A stretch of DNA of 7,600 nucleotides from Candidatus Bathyarchaeota archaeon. GTDB taxonomy: Archaea; Thermoproteota; Bathyarchaeia; TCS64. The stretch is taken from NCBI GenBank assembly GCA_026014515.1, contig JAOZIG010000339.1, forward strand, positions 1 through 7,600. The letters are read 5' to 3'. Shown here piece by piece: positions 1 through 5,748 of the stretch. Position numbers and translations under genes: made by a program. The notes beneath the pieces were generated by a model, which searched no databases, was not told where the DNA came from, and saw only the letters and a list, made by a program, of their open reading frames with translations. Within the stretch, counting starts at the first letter, position 1; each line of letters opens with the position of its first letter.

Positions 1-1453
1 TCCAGCCGAAGCTTCTGTTGCTCATCACTATGATGTTATTGTTTTGTCCCATACGTGCGATGGTCTCAAGCTCTGCTGCGGCTAGTCCAAAGCTGCCGTC
101 TCCTACGAGTGTGGCGATACAGCTGTCTGGTCTTGCTACTGCTGTTCCTATTGAGGTGGGTATGGCGTATCCTAGGCTTCCCATGGCGAAGTTGTATGCC
201 ATGCTTCTCCCTGCTTCTGGTACCTTGTAGAATGTTGATGTATAGATGGCGGCGGTTCCTACGTCCATGACGAGACATCGTTTATCTGGTAATGCCTTCT
301 CAAGCATCTTGATGAACCGTACCGGGTGAATAGGTGTCTCGGTGCTACCAGCTAGGCTCGCTACATATTCATCGTGTTTCTTCTTTTCCTCGACAAGTTT
401 CTGTATGCGTGGTAGCTTCATCATCTCCCTTGGATTGGAGTCTGCTAGTTCAAGCATCCACTCGATGGTTCCAGCGACATCACCGATCATGATAACATCG
501 ACAGGGTAATTGTTTCCTGCTTCAGCCTCGCTGATGTCAAGCTGTATTATCTTTGCCTTTGTGTCGACGGGTGGTACTGTCCATTTGTCTGTGCCCGCGC
601 TATCAGTACTTGAACCGATGAAGAAAACTAGATCCGATTCGCAGAGTACCTTGTTGCTGAGTGCTGTGCCTCCACGGGCTCCGATTACTCCTAGGCTTAG
701 TGGATGTTTCTCGGGGAAGGCGCCTTTACCGTTTATCGTTGTTCCTACTGGTGCAGCGAAATACTCGGCTAAAGCAACGACATCATCCCAAGCTTGACTA
801 TAGAGTACTCCTTGACCGCAGACAAAAACGGGGCTCTCAGACTCACCAAGTAGCTTCAGTGCCTCCATTATTTTTCCTGTGGCTGCGACTGGTCTGTGTC
901 CGGGGTAGGTGGTGAAGTCTTTCTGGGCGTAGAGTCGTGGGTTAACGGTCTCGCCTTGTAGTACATCGTAGGGTAGTCTGATGTGTATTGGTCCGGGTTT
1001 TCCGGTGGTGGCTAATCTGAATGCGCGTCTTATGGTGTGGGGTATCTGGTCTGGGTTTGTGACTGTGATGGATTCTTTGGTTATTCCTTTGAACATGCTT
1101 GTCTGGTCTAGCCCGGTGAGCATGTTCTGTGTCTCAAGATGCAGTGGTATGTCGGATGTGAAGAATATCATGGGGAGTGAGCCCTTGTATGCTTCAGCAA
1201 CGCCCGGTAATACGTGGGTGCTGCCTACACTGGGTGCCTCACATAGTCCGGGTTTGAAGCTAAACCTTGCGTATCCGTCTGCCATGAAGGCTGCGCTGCG
1301 TTCATCTCGTGCCATAACATGTTTGATGTCTGGGTAGTCAAGCCACTCCTTGTACCATGGAAGTGTGGTCTCTCCTGGGAGCCCAAAAACATGCTCTACA
1401 TCATAGTTTCTTAGCATCTCAAGTAATGTTTTTGACGCGTTCAAAGTATTCAC
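1..1453 (-). CDS. Thiamine-pyrophosphate-dependent enzyme, acetolactate synthase superfamily (C-terminus cut by window edge)
   Basis: Reading the minus strand from a GTG at 1453 gives 484 residues with no stop before the window edge. The order is that of an acetolactate-synthase-type enzyme: an N-terminal pyrimidine-binding domain starting VFGLPGET (residues 22-29), then RDERSAAFMADGYAR (49-63) with E51 as the expected cofactor-activating glutamate, a central nucleotide-fold domain, and a C-terminal TPP-binding domain. The TPP motif begins GDGSF at 451 and closes at N479, with 25 residues between, the usual spacing. Family members run about 550 residues, so roughly 60-80 are missing. The family includes acetolactate synthase, decarboxylases, lyases and acetyltransferases; I cannot assign the substrate. 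No regulatory small subunit (ilvN) lies upstream; downstream is not visible. No in-frame ATG precedes the GTG; a TTG at 1456 is the alternative start. A TATA-like element about 30 bases upstream suggests a leaderless or nearly leaderless transcript. Confidence 0.9.
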   Translation of the reverse strand, partial: MNTLNASKTLLEMLRNYDVEHVFGLPGETTLPWYKEWLDYPDIKHVMARDERSAAFMADGYARFSFKPGLCEAPSVGSTHVLPGVAEAYKGSLPMIFFTSDIPLHLETQNMLTGLDQTSMFKGITKESITVTNPDQIPHTIRRAFRLATTGKPGPIHIRLPYDVLQGETVNPRLYAQKDFTTYPGHRPVAATGKIMEALKLLGESESPVFVCGQGVLYSQAWDDVVALAEYFAAPVGTTINGKGAFPEKHPLSLGVIGARGGTALSNKVLCESDLVFFIGSSTDSAGTDKWTVPPVDTKAKIIQLDISEAEAGNNYPVDVIMIGDVAGTIEWMLELADSNPREMMKLPRIQKLVEEKKKHDEYVASLAGSTETPIHPVRFIKMLEKALPDKRCLVMDVGTAAIYTSTFYKVPEAGRSMAYNFAMGSLGYAIPTSIGTAVARPDSCIATLVGDGSFGLAAAELETIARMGQNNNIIVMSNRSFGW

Positions 1454-1480
1454 CAATAGAAAACAGTGGTGCCCAGAGCC

Positions 1481-1488
1481 ATAATAAG
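1481..1488 (-). promoter_or_regulatory. Candidate TATA box for the TPP enzyme gene
   Basis: On the minus strand this reads CTTATTAT, centred about 31 bases upstream of the GTG at 1453. That is the distance expected for an archaeal TATA box driving a leaderless or nearly leaderless message. No clear Shine-Dalgarno sequence lies before the GTG, which fits. Confidence 0.4.
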
Positions 1489-1514
1489 CCCTTCGCGTCC
1501 AACTGATGAATACA

Positions 1515-1530
1515 TTTAATAAAACATATA
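1515..1530 (+). promoter_or_regulatory. Candidate TATA box region for the transporter leader
   Basis: An A/T-only block, TTTAATAA at 1515-1522, is followed by ACATATA at 1524-1530. Using the first element, transcription would start near 1545; using the second, near 1553. Either start places the whole structured leader (about 1550-1650) inside the message, giving an unusually long untranslated region of about 105-112 bases for an archaeal gene. Confidence 0.4.
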
Positions 1531-1545
1531 CGGAACACTGTGTCT

Positions 1546-1656
1546 GAAGGGGCTTGTTTTCACAAGCTTGCTGACAAACTCCCAAAAACGGAGAAGCCTT
1601 CGCGGGGCGGGGCTTACGGGACCGGGAGTGCCCCGGAACGTCAGCAGGCGAAAAAA
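1546..1656 (+). ncRNA. Structured 5' leader with predicted pseudoknot, candidate cis-regulatory RNA
   Basis: This leader is visibly GC-rich against A/T-rich flanks. Nested complementarity found by eye: P1 pairs 1566-1575 with 1640-1649 (10 pairs, one G-U); P2 pairs ACTCCC at 1578-1583 with GGGAGT at 1624-1629; P3 pairs 1594-1600 with 1609-1615 (seven pairs, the inner two G-U), closing an eight-base loop. GGGGC in that loop (1604-1608) is perfectly complementary to GCCCC at 1630-1634, just 3' of P2, giving a loop-to-junction pseudoknot. A separate hairpin, 1550-1557 with 1562-1569, competes with the 5' strand of P1, and CCGGG 1622-1626 could pair instead with CCCGG 1632-1636. The P1 3' strand holds AGG about 8 bases before the transporter ATG, so P1 could hide the ribosome-binding site. 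The topology resembles riboswitches such as the THF class, but I see no conserved sequence of TPP, SAM-I, cobalamin, fluoride, guanidine-I, glycine or THF riboswitches. The ligand is unknown. Confidence 0.5.
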
Positions 1657-2799
1657 ATGAATAAACAAACAAAACAGGCATTGATCTTTCTAGGATCAAC
1701 ACATTTCCTGATACACGTATACAGCCAACTACTACAGGCATCATTACCGGTAATCAGACAACAGTATGGGCTAACATTGACCGAGGCGAGTCTACTGGTC
1801 TCGGCTCCCATGCTGTTACAGATACTGCTGTACATTCCAGCGGGAATCATGGCGGATAGACGCGCGAACCTAGTGCTAGCGGGGAGCTTCATTGCCACAA
1901 TGCTTGGAGCCCTACTTGTACCAAACTCAGGCAGCTATATCCACCTCTTAGCTTCTTTTACTTTGATCTCGATTGGTTCGACTCTTTACCACCCACCGGC
2001 GTTAAAGGCGACCAGCGAGCTTAAGGACGAGAACAGGGGCTTCGTCATGGGTGTCCAGAACGGTGCAGGTAGCTTAGGCTACTCCGCTGGACCGTTATTG
2101 TACAGTTTATTGTTACCGATTTATGGTTGGAGGATAGGTTACTATCTGTGGGTTCCACTACTGGTGGTAGCCGCGTTATACAGTTACAGGTACATCAGTC
2201 ATATCGAGCGGGCGGAGAAAACCACTGCAACAGGCTCGATAAGGAGTCTAGCAACAATGGGCTTCATATCCATAGCAGTAAGTGGAGCGTTAGTTGATGC
2301 AACTTACTATTGCATTACCACATACATCACCACATATTACACGGAGGTACGTGGAATCTCCCCCGGACTGGCTGGAGTAATATTCGGTTTTGGTCCCATA
2401 CTTGGGATTCTCGGCAGTGTTCTCGGTGGTGGATTGGGTGACCGTGTTGGTAAACGTAGAGGATTTATCCTCGTGATATCTGGGATGGGCTTCGCAATAG
2501 CTTTGATACCTTTGACGGGTAGCGTGCTTGTTTCCAGCCTCTTTTTCGTTATCTGGAGAAGCTTCTACAGCGCGAGTATGCCGTTGGTGAACTCGTTGAT
2601 TGCTGAGAACACTGGCTCCGAGAATAGGAGTCTAGGTTACAGCGTGTGCTCCATTGTATCGAGTCTGGTGGGGTCAACGATTCCACCTTTGGTCTCTTTG
2701 ATCGTTGAGGCATACTCGTTGAACACAATGTTCCCAATAGCCATTGGACTATTGGTACCCGTAGCGGGGATATTCCTGCTTATCAAAAGTAGGAGCTAA
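1657..2799 (+). CDS. Major facilitator superfamily transporter, 12 membrane helices
   Basis: The 380-residue product is hydrophobic throughout, with about 12 predicted membrane helices, and acts in the cytoplasmic membrane. MFS motif A appears as GIMADRRANL (63-72) between helices 2 and 3 and again in the second half as GGGLGDRVGKRRG (257-269). A motif-C-like stretch, GSLGYSAGPLL (138-148), in the fifth-helix region is typical of proton-coupled exporters. The start HFLIHVYSQLLQASLP (16-31) and YHPPALKA (111-118) resemble the fosmidomycin-resistance-like/sugar-efflux side of the superfamily; the substrate is not deducible. I chose the ATG at 1657: the frame is open back to a GTG at 1540, but the 39 extra residues are polar and unlike an MFS N-terminus, and that DNA looks like a structured RNA. 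An AGG lies at a suitable distance upstream. The gene is divergent from the TPP enzyme; nothing shows a shared pathway. Confidence 0.9.
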   Translation: MNKQTKQALIFLGSTHFLIHVYSQLLQASLPVIRQQYGLTLTEASLLVSAPMLLQILLYIPAGIMADRRANLVLAGSFIATMLGALLVPNSGSYIHLLASFTLISIGSTLYHPPALKATSELKDENRGFVMGVQNGAGSLGYSAGPLLYSLLLPIYGWRIGYYLWVPLLVVAALYSYRYISHIERAEKTTATGSIRSLATMGFISIAVSGALVDATYYCITTYITTYYTEVRGISPGLAGVIFGFGPILGILGSVLGGGLGDRVGKRRGFILVISGMGFAIALIPLTGSVLVSSLFFVIWRSFYSASMPLVNSLIAENTGSENRSLGYSVCSIVSSLVGSTIPPLVSLIVEAYSLNTMFPIAIGLLVPVAGIFLLIKSRS

Positions 2800-2807
2800 T
2801 CCCTCCC

Positions 2808-2813
2808 TTTTTT
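2808..2813 (+). terminator. T-tract terminator after the transporter
   Basis: A run of six T follows a C-rich stretch nine bases after the transporter stop codon. Archaeal RNA polymerase commonly stops at such U-tracts without a hairpin. Confidence 0.5.
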
Positions 2814-2878
2814 ATCAAGTAACGCTAGGCTATAGAGTAATGGTTCTAATTACCCTTCAATAATCACTTTAAATTTGG

Positions 2879-2886
2879 TTTTTATA
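2879..2886 (+). promoter_or_regulatory. Candidate TATA box for the HExxH protein gene
   Basis: TTTTTATA here predicts a transcript start near 2910. The resulting leader of about 18 bases contains AAGGT (2916-2920), a weak Shine-Dalgarno-like element seven bases before the ATG at 2928. A second A/T block, CTTTAAATTT around 2867-2876, is an alternative. The spacer 2814-2878 shows nothing else I can support. Confidence 0.4.
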
Positions 2887-2927
2887 CAAGCGTGTAGCAA
2901 GATGTGAGAATCTAGAAGGTAACATCA

Positions 2928-3215
2928 ATGGAGTTCCATGAAGACGTAATCGTCATAATAGGACACAACGGTGCAACAGTCACAGACGACGGCAAATACT
3001 ACCTCTTCTTCGGAGGCTACGAACACGCAGCCGAGTTCAACGGAACCATTGTCACCGAGGACGAGGTGGAGATGGCTATCAACCACGAGGTACTCCACTG
3101 CGTACTAGACAGCATAGGCGAAGACGCGGAGAAACTCGACAACATCTGGTGCAAATACGAGGGAAAACGCCACAAACTCCTAGACCATTGCAGCCAGATG
3201 GGATTAGGCTTCTAA
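2928..3215 (+). CDS. Small acidic protein with HExxH zinc-metallopeptidase motif, function unknown
   Basis: I do not recognise a named family. The 95-residue product has a strand-rich N-terminal half with no signal peptide or membrane helix, then a helix carrying NHEVLHCVLDSIGED (52-66). HEVLH (53-57) is the HExxH zinc motif, with H53 and H57 as ligands and E54 as the catalytic base if active. D61, E65 and D71 are possible third ligands. The continuation LDSIGED...KLDNIW (60-74) recalls a scattered group of small predicted metallopeptidases in archaea and viruses. A C-terminal tail has C75, H82, H87 and C88, which could be a second metal site. It is much shorter than most secreted HExxH proteases and lacks a propeptide, so it may be a minimal cytosolic peptidase, an inactive metal-binding protein, or a toxin-like protein. 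The gene has its own promoter and is probably monocistronic. Codons favour C or A in third position, and coding status is secure. Confidence 0.75.
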   Translation: MEFHEDVIVIIGHNGATVTDDGKYYLFFGGYEHAAEFNGTIVTEDEVEMAINHEVLHCVLDSIGEDAEKLDNIWCKYEGKRHKLLDHCSQMGLGF

Positions 3216-3229
3216 ACAAGCATCCATGT

Positions 3230-3249
3230 ATCAAATTTTTCAATTTGAT
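3230..3249 (+). terminator. Hairpin plus T-rich tail between the two small genes
   Basis: ATCAAATT (3230-3237) and AATTTGAT (3242-3249) form a perfect eight-pair stem around a four-base loop, 15 bases after the stop of the HExxH gene. A T-run at 3257-3262 follows; it also forms part of the TATA box of the next gene, so the end of one unit and the start of the next nearly coincide. Confidence 0.45.
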
Positions 3250-3256
3250 TTGTAAA

Positions 3257-3264
3257 TTTTTTAT
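3257..3264 (+). promoter_or_regulatory. Candidate TATA box for a leaderless transcript
   Basis: TTTTTTAT is centred 28 bases before the ATG at 3289. The predicted transcript start falls on or next to that ATG, and no Shine-Dalgarno sequence lies between, so translation is probably leaderless. Confidence 0.5.
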
Positions 3265-3288
3265 CCTAATAATACAAAGTTAGTTAAT

Positions 3289-3882
3289 ATGCCACCAGAA
3301 GAAACACAAAAGAAGAAAATAAAACTACTAGACCTAGCGATAATCCTACTTAGCCTAGTAAACATCTTTGTCTTTGTCTGGTATATCCCACAACTCGACA
3401 ACCAGATAGGCGAGTATAGGGGTAATCTTACGGCTATTGAGAATGAAATCGCTGATTTAGATCAAATCGTATATGATTACAACCTAGAGGACACCAAGTT
3501 ATTGATAGCGAGAGGTAACCTTGACCTTGTCCTTACTCTCATTGATTTAATGGATCTCAAAGAGGAAGAATCATATCTGTCAGAATATGAGCAAACTGTT
3601 GCATTTGTTGATGTTCTGGCATTAAGGGCTATAGGAGGTAGGTATGGGTTTGAGGACAGTATGGTTAGTGACGCCGAGGATTATACCCAGACGATAAACC
3701 AGTACAGGTGGCAGTATGAACAGATGTGGCTCGAAGAGAGAGAAGGATACCTGACTGATATTGAAGGGTTAAAAACGGAGATAAATGGGATTGAGCTGTT
3801 GAAATCTAGACTGGTTGTCGGAGGAATGCTTGTTCAAGTCCTAATAAGTCTATTAACATATCAAAAGGGTCGATCCGACTAA
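3289..3882 (+). CDS. Hypothetical membrane protein with N- and C-terminal helices and acidic coiled-coil middle
   Basis: I do not recognise a family. The 197-residue product opens with a lysine-rich cytosolic stretch (KKKIK, 8-12), then a clear membrane helix at about 13-33. A 140-residue acidic, largely helical middle follows, with coiled-coil-like heptads near 35-62 and 150-172 and a tract rich in L, D and E at 75-95. A second membrane helix lies at about 175-191, followed by a short basic tail (QKGRSD). The positive-inside rule puts both ends in the cytosol and the middle outside the cell. It contains no cysteine, no catalytic motif and no lipobox. Such a layout suits an oligomerising structural or sensor protein, but this is only inference. 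The gene is flanked by terminators and probably transcribed alone. The first 40 or so codons favour A/C endings while the rest use more G/T, a mild internal shift of unknown meaning. Confidence 0.7.
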   Translation: MPPEETQKKKIKLLDLAIILLSLVNIFVFVWYIPQLDNQIGEYRGNLTAIENEIADLDQIVYDYNLEDTKLLIARGNLDLVLTLIDLMDLKEEESYLSEYEQTVAFVDVLALRAIGGRYGFEDSMVSDAEDYTQTINQYRWQYEQMWLEEREGYLTDIEGLKTEINGIELLKSRLVVGGMLVQVLISLLTYQKGRSD

Positions 3883-3947
3883 ACAATCACCGAATTTACA
3901 ATACAGTTGATAAAACCTCGATTAGACATACAATCTCATATAACCAG

Positions 3948-3979
3948 AGTATTCCATGAATACTGATCCTTTCTTTTTC
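3948..3979 (+). terminator. Hairpin and T-rich tract after the two-helix membrane protein
   Basis: AGTATT (3948-3953) and AATACT (3959-3964) form a six-pair stem with a five-base loop, followed by a pyrimidine-rich stretch with T-runs at 3967-3979. A further T6 run lies at 4045-4050. Together they would stop plus-strand transcription before the opposing gene. Confidence 0.4.
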
Positions 3980-4098
3980 AATTACTAGAATTAGAATAGC
4001 CGCTAACAGGGAGGGGGGGTACAGCGATTAAGACTGGATACAGCTTTTTTACCTAAAAGAACCCCTAAAATGGCTCTAAATGTGATCTGATCTATGAC

Positions 4099-4124
4099 AA
4101 AAAACGTCACCTTAAGGATAAAAA
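4099..4124 (-). terminator. T-tracts ending the M19 dipeptidase transcript
   Basis: On the minus strand, T5 (from 4124-4120) and T6 (from 4104-4099) lie about 17 and 37 bases past the stop codon of the dipeptidase gene. This is the bare U-tract pattern of archaeal termination. Confidence 0.45.
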
Positions 4125-4140
4125 GTGTGATGAAACGCGT

Positions 4141-5358
4141 TTAACGCCATACTTTTTCAAGCAGCTTCAAAGCGTTTCCGCCGATGATCTTCTCTATCTC
4201 AGCATCACTGTATCCGTGTTTGATCATCCACCTCATCACGTTCACGAACTCGTTCGGGTTCTCCATTCCCTTAACATAACCCGGATCAACCATGTCTTTT
4301 GGCACTGGGTATGGCTTAGTCTTCTCGGCACCGGGTCTATCATAGTGACCCATACGCCGTGGGAACCACACCTCATAGAGCTTCTGATGAGCACCGTACA
4401 ATGTATCTGGTCCACACCCCACATGGTCAATACCCATGAGATCAATACAATACTCGACGCACTCCATATAGCTCTCAATACTACCCACCGGATGCTTCTC
4501 TGTACGTAGTCCCTGACCAGCGCCCCCGACACCAAGAACACCATCACGCTCCGCCAATGCCTGAAGCACCTCATCACCCTTAATATGCCCCTGCGCTATC
4601 GCCGCTGGTCCACTATGACTATCATAGATGGGATAATCGCTTGCCTCGATGGTCTCTAACGCTGTCCTGTCATTGGTGTGTCCAATATCAATCAAGAGCC
4701 GTAGTTTGTTCATCCGCTTAACCGAGTCATAACCGAAATCCGTTAAACCAGTATCTTGATAGGTCTCACTCATGCCACCGCCTAGCATATTTGACTCGCT
4801 GTAACAGATACCCATACTCCGAACGCCTAACCCGTAGAGTACATCAATGCGGTCAAGCTCGTTCTCGATAGGCGTAGCCGACTCCATACAGAAGACCAAA
4901 GCGATCTTACCGTTCTTCTTCGCGTCCTTGATGTCCTTAACAGTCTTACAGTGTACCACCATGTCCTGATGAGCCAAGTCGCTGAGCCTGATACCCAGAT
5001 CATGTACAATATCATCAAACTTCCAGCCACTAAAACTCGTGATATACGTCATCCCATCCATCATGTTATCAAAAACACAGTCAAGATTACTGGTACTCAG
5101 AGCCTCATACGCTGTAAACTGACGACCAAGATGATCCAGCTCAGGTAACTCCCTCATATCCTCTGGGTATAGAACAGGATGCTCATGGAGATCAATGACA
5201 GTTGTTTTCTCAACAAGCTCCCGATACCTTTCTTCCTCAGTCTTGCTCAGTGGAACATAGTAAGGCTCCACTCTTGGATGCTTCACAAGTTTGAACTCAT
5301 GATAATCAAAACCCGGCTCAAGGAAATCATACGCCTTGTAACCGTTATACTTCTTCAC
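4141..5358 (-). CDS. Peptidase family M19 (membrane/renal dipeptidase-like) metallohydrolase
   Basis: The 405-residue product has the M19 amidohydrolase barrel. Numbering from the GTG at 5358, the metal residues fall in order: H58 and H60 in IDLHEHP, the bridging E159 in CMES, H227 in IDIGHT, H248 in DSHSG and D318 in DHVGCGPD. GLTDFGYDSVKRMNKL (204-219) is the family's usual run before the third-site histidine. Characterised M19 enzymes use two zinc ions to cleave dipeptides, some with D-residues or beta-lactams; the substrate here is unknown. The first pair is H-x-H rather than the H-x-D of renal dipeptidase, seen also in other amidohydrolases. The start is uncertain: the frame is open to a GTG at 5409, whose extra residues are hydrophobic (LLCIIDYVFLITLGG), but the TATA box predicts transcription starting near 5400, downstream of that GTG. 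I therefore prefer 5358, and expect a cytosolic enzyme. It shares its promoter region with the redox pair on the other strand. Confidence 0.88.
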   Translation of the reverse strand: MKKYNGYKAYDFLEPGFDYHEFKLVKHPRVEPYYVPLSKTEEERYRELVEKTTVIDLHEHPVLYPEDMRELPELDHLGRQFTAYEALSTSNLDCVFDNMMDGMTYITSFSGWKFDDIVHDLGIRLSDLAHQDMVVHCKTVKDIKDAKKNGKIALVFCMESATPIENELDRIDVLYGLGVRSMGICYSESNMLGGGMSETYQDTGLTDFGYDSVKRMNKLRLLIDIGHTNDRTALETIEASDYPIYDSHSGPAAIAQGHIKGDEVLQALAERDGVLGVGGAGQGLRTEKHPVGSIESYMECVEYCIDLMGIDHVGCGPDTLYGAHQKLYEVWFPRRMGHYDRPGAEKTKPYPVPKDMVDPGYVKGMENPNEFVNVMRWMIKHGYSDAEIEKIIGGNALKLLEKVWR

Positions 5359-5412
5359 ACCGCCCAAAGTTATCAAGAAAACATAGTCAATTATGCATAA
5401 AAGATGCACCAG

Positions 5413-5434
5413 ACGCGTGGGTATTTATAACGCG
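5413..5434. promoter_or_regulatory. Bidirectional TATA region inside a CGCGT/ACGCG dyad
   Basis: The block GTATTTATAA (5421-5430) reads as a TATA box both ways (TTTATA on plus, TTATAAATA on minus). Plus-strand transcription would begin near 5452, minus-strand near 5400. CGCGT (5414-5418) and ACGCG (5430-5434) are inverted repeats placed evenly about the box with 11 bases between, so a dimeric repressor bound there would block both genes. AAGGAG at 5451-5456 is the Shine-Dalgarno for the glutaredoxin gene. Confidence 0.45.
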
Positions 5435-5466
5435 AAAACAAAATACAGCTAAGGAGTTTATAGTCA

Positions 5467-5748
5467 ATGCAAACTACAAAAGTAAAAGGATCAAACACGA
5501 AACACAAGGTATTCTTGTACACACTGAGCACCTGTGGATGGTGTAAAAAAACCAAGGAGATACTCAAAGAAAAACAAGTAGCCTACGAGTACATCGACCT
5601 CGACACATGTAGCAAGGAAGACCAGAAAGCCGCAATAGATGTTCTCAAGACAAAAAACATCCCAGTCGCCTTCCCGGTAATCATAGTAAACGATAACACC
5701 ATCATACAGGGATTCAAGAAAGACGACATACTAGAGGCAATCAAGTAA
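5467..5748 (+). CDS. Glutaredoxin/NrdH-like dithiol redox protein
   Basis: The 93-residue product is a thioredoxin-fold protein of glutaredoxin size. The active site is STCGWCKKTKEIL (21-33) with the redox pair C23 and C26, after the first strand KVFLYT. YEYIDLD (40-46) is the second strand, and P70 in FPVIIV is the expected cis-proline. IIQGFKKDDILEAI near the end matches the glutaredoxin/NrdH C-terminus. An extra C48 is present. It would pass electrons to disulfides in the cytosol, for example in ribonucleotide reductase, but no such gene lies here. Its stop overlaps the next gene's ATG by one base (TAATG), so the two are translationally coupled, and the next product is almost certainly its reductase. 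In Methanosarcina a similar NrdH-like protein and a ferredoxin:disulfide reductase serve class III ribonucleotide reductase, to my recollection. The ATG at 5467 has a good AAGGAG ten bases before it. Confidence 0.9.
   Translation: MQTTKVKGSNTKHKVFLYTLSTCGWCKKTKEILKEKQVAYEYIDLDTCSKEDQKAAIDVLKTKNIPVAFPVIIVNDNTIIQGFKKDDILEAIK

Larger units (their letters stand above)
3883..4140. other. Convergent intergenic spacer with no gene
   Basis: This 258-base gap separates two genes that face each other. I find no open frame of useful length and no tRNA-like fold. It holds candidate terminators for both strands, plus a GGGAGGGGGGG tract at 4009-4019 that I cannot explain. Confidence 0.6.

Noticed and set aside
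18..1337. Several plus-strand open frames across the first 1.3 kb
   Set aside because: They are antisense shadows of the minus-strand TPP enzyme, whose cofactor motifs are unmistakable. Their translations show no domain features.
1503..1547. C/D box guide RNA (TGATGA near 1504 and CTGA at 1544)
   Set aside because: No internal D'/C' pair lies between the boxes, and the interval contains the TATA-like block of the transporter promoter. Such short motifs arise easily by chance.
1566..1649. Twister or HDV-like self-cleaving ribozyme
   Set aside because: The pseudoknot layout invites the comparison, but the conserved UA cleavage step and loop sequences of twister, and the HDV double-pseudoknot order, are not present.
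1540..1656. N-terminal 39-residue extension of the transporter from a GTG at 1540
   Set aside because: The added residues are polar and proline/glycine-rich, unlike any MFS N-terminus. The DNA is better explained by paired RNA segments, and the likely transcript start (about 1545-1553) lies after that GTG.
2928..5358. Peptidase gene island
   Set aside because: HExxH, M19 and M14 genes occur in the same window but on different strands with separate promoters and terminators, so a functional cluster is not supported.
4216..5400. Open frames on both strands within the M19 gene region
   Set aside because: They overlap the well-supported dipeptidase frame and have odd, low-complexity composition typical of out-of-frame reading.
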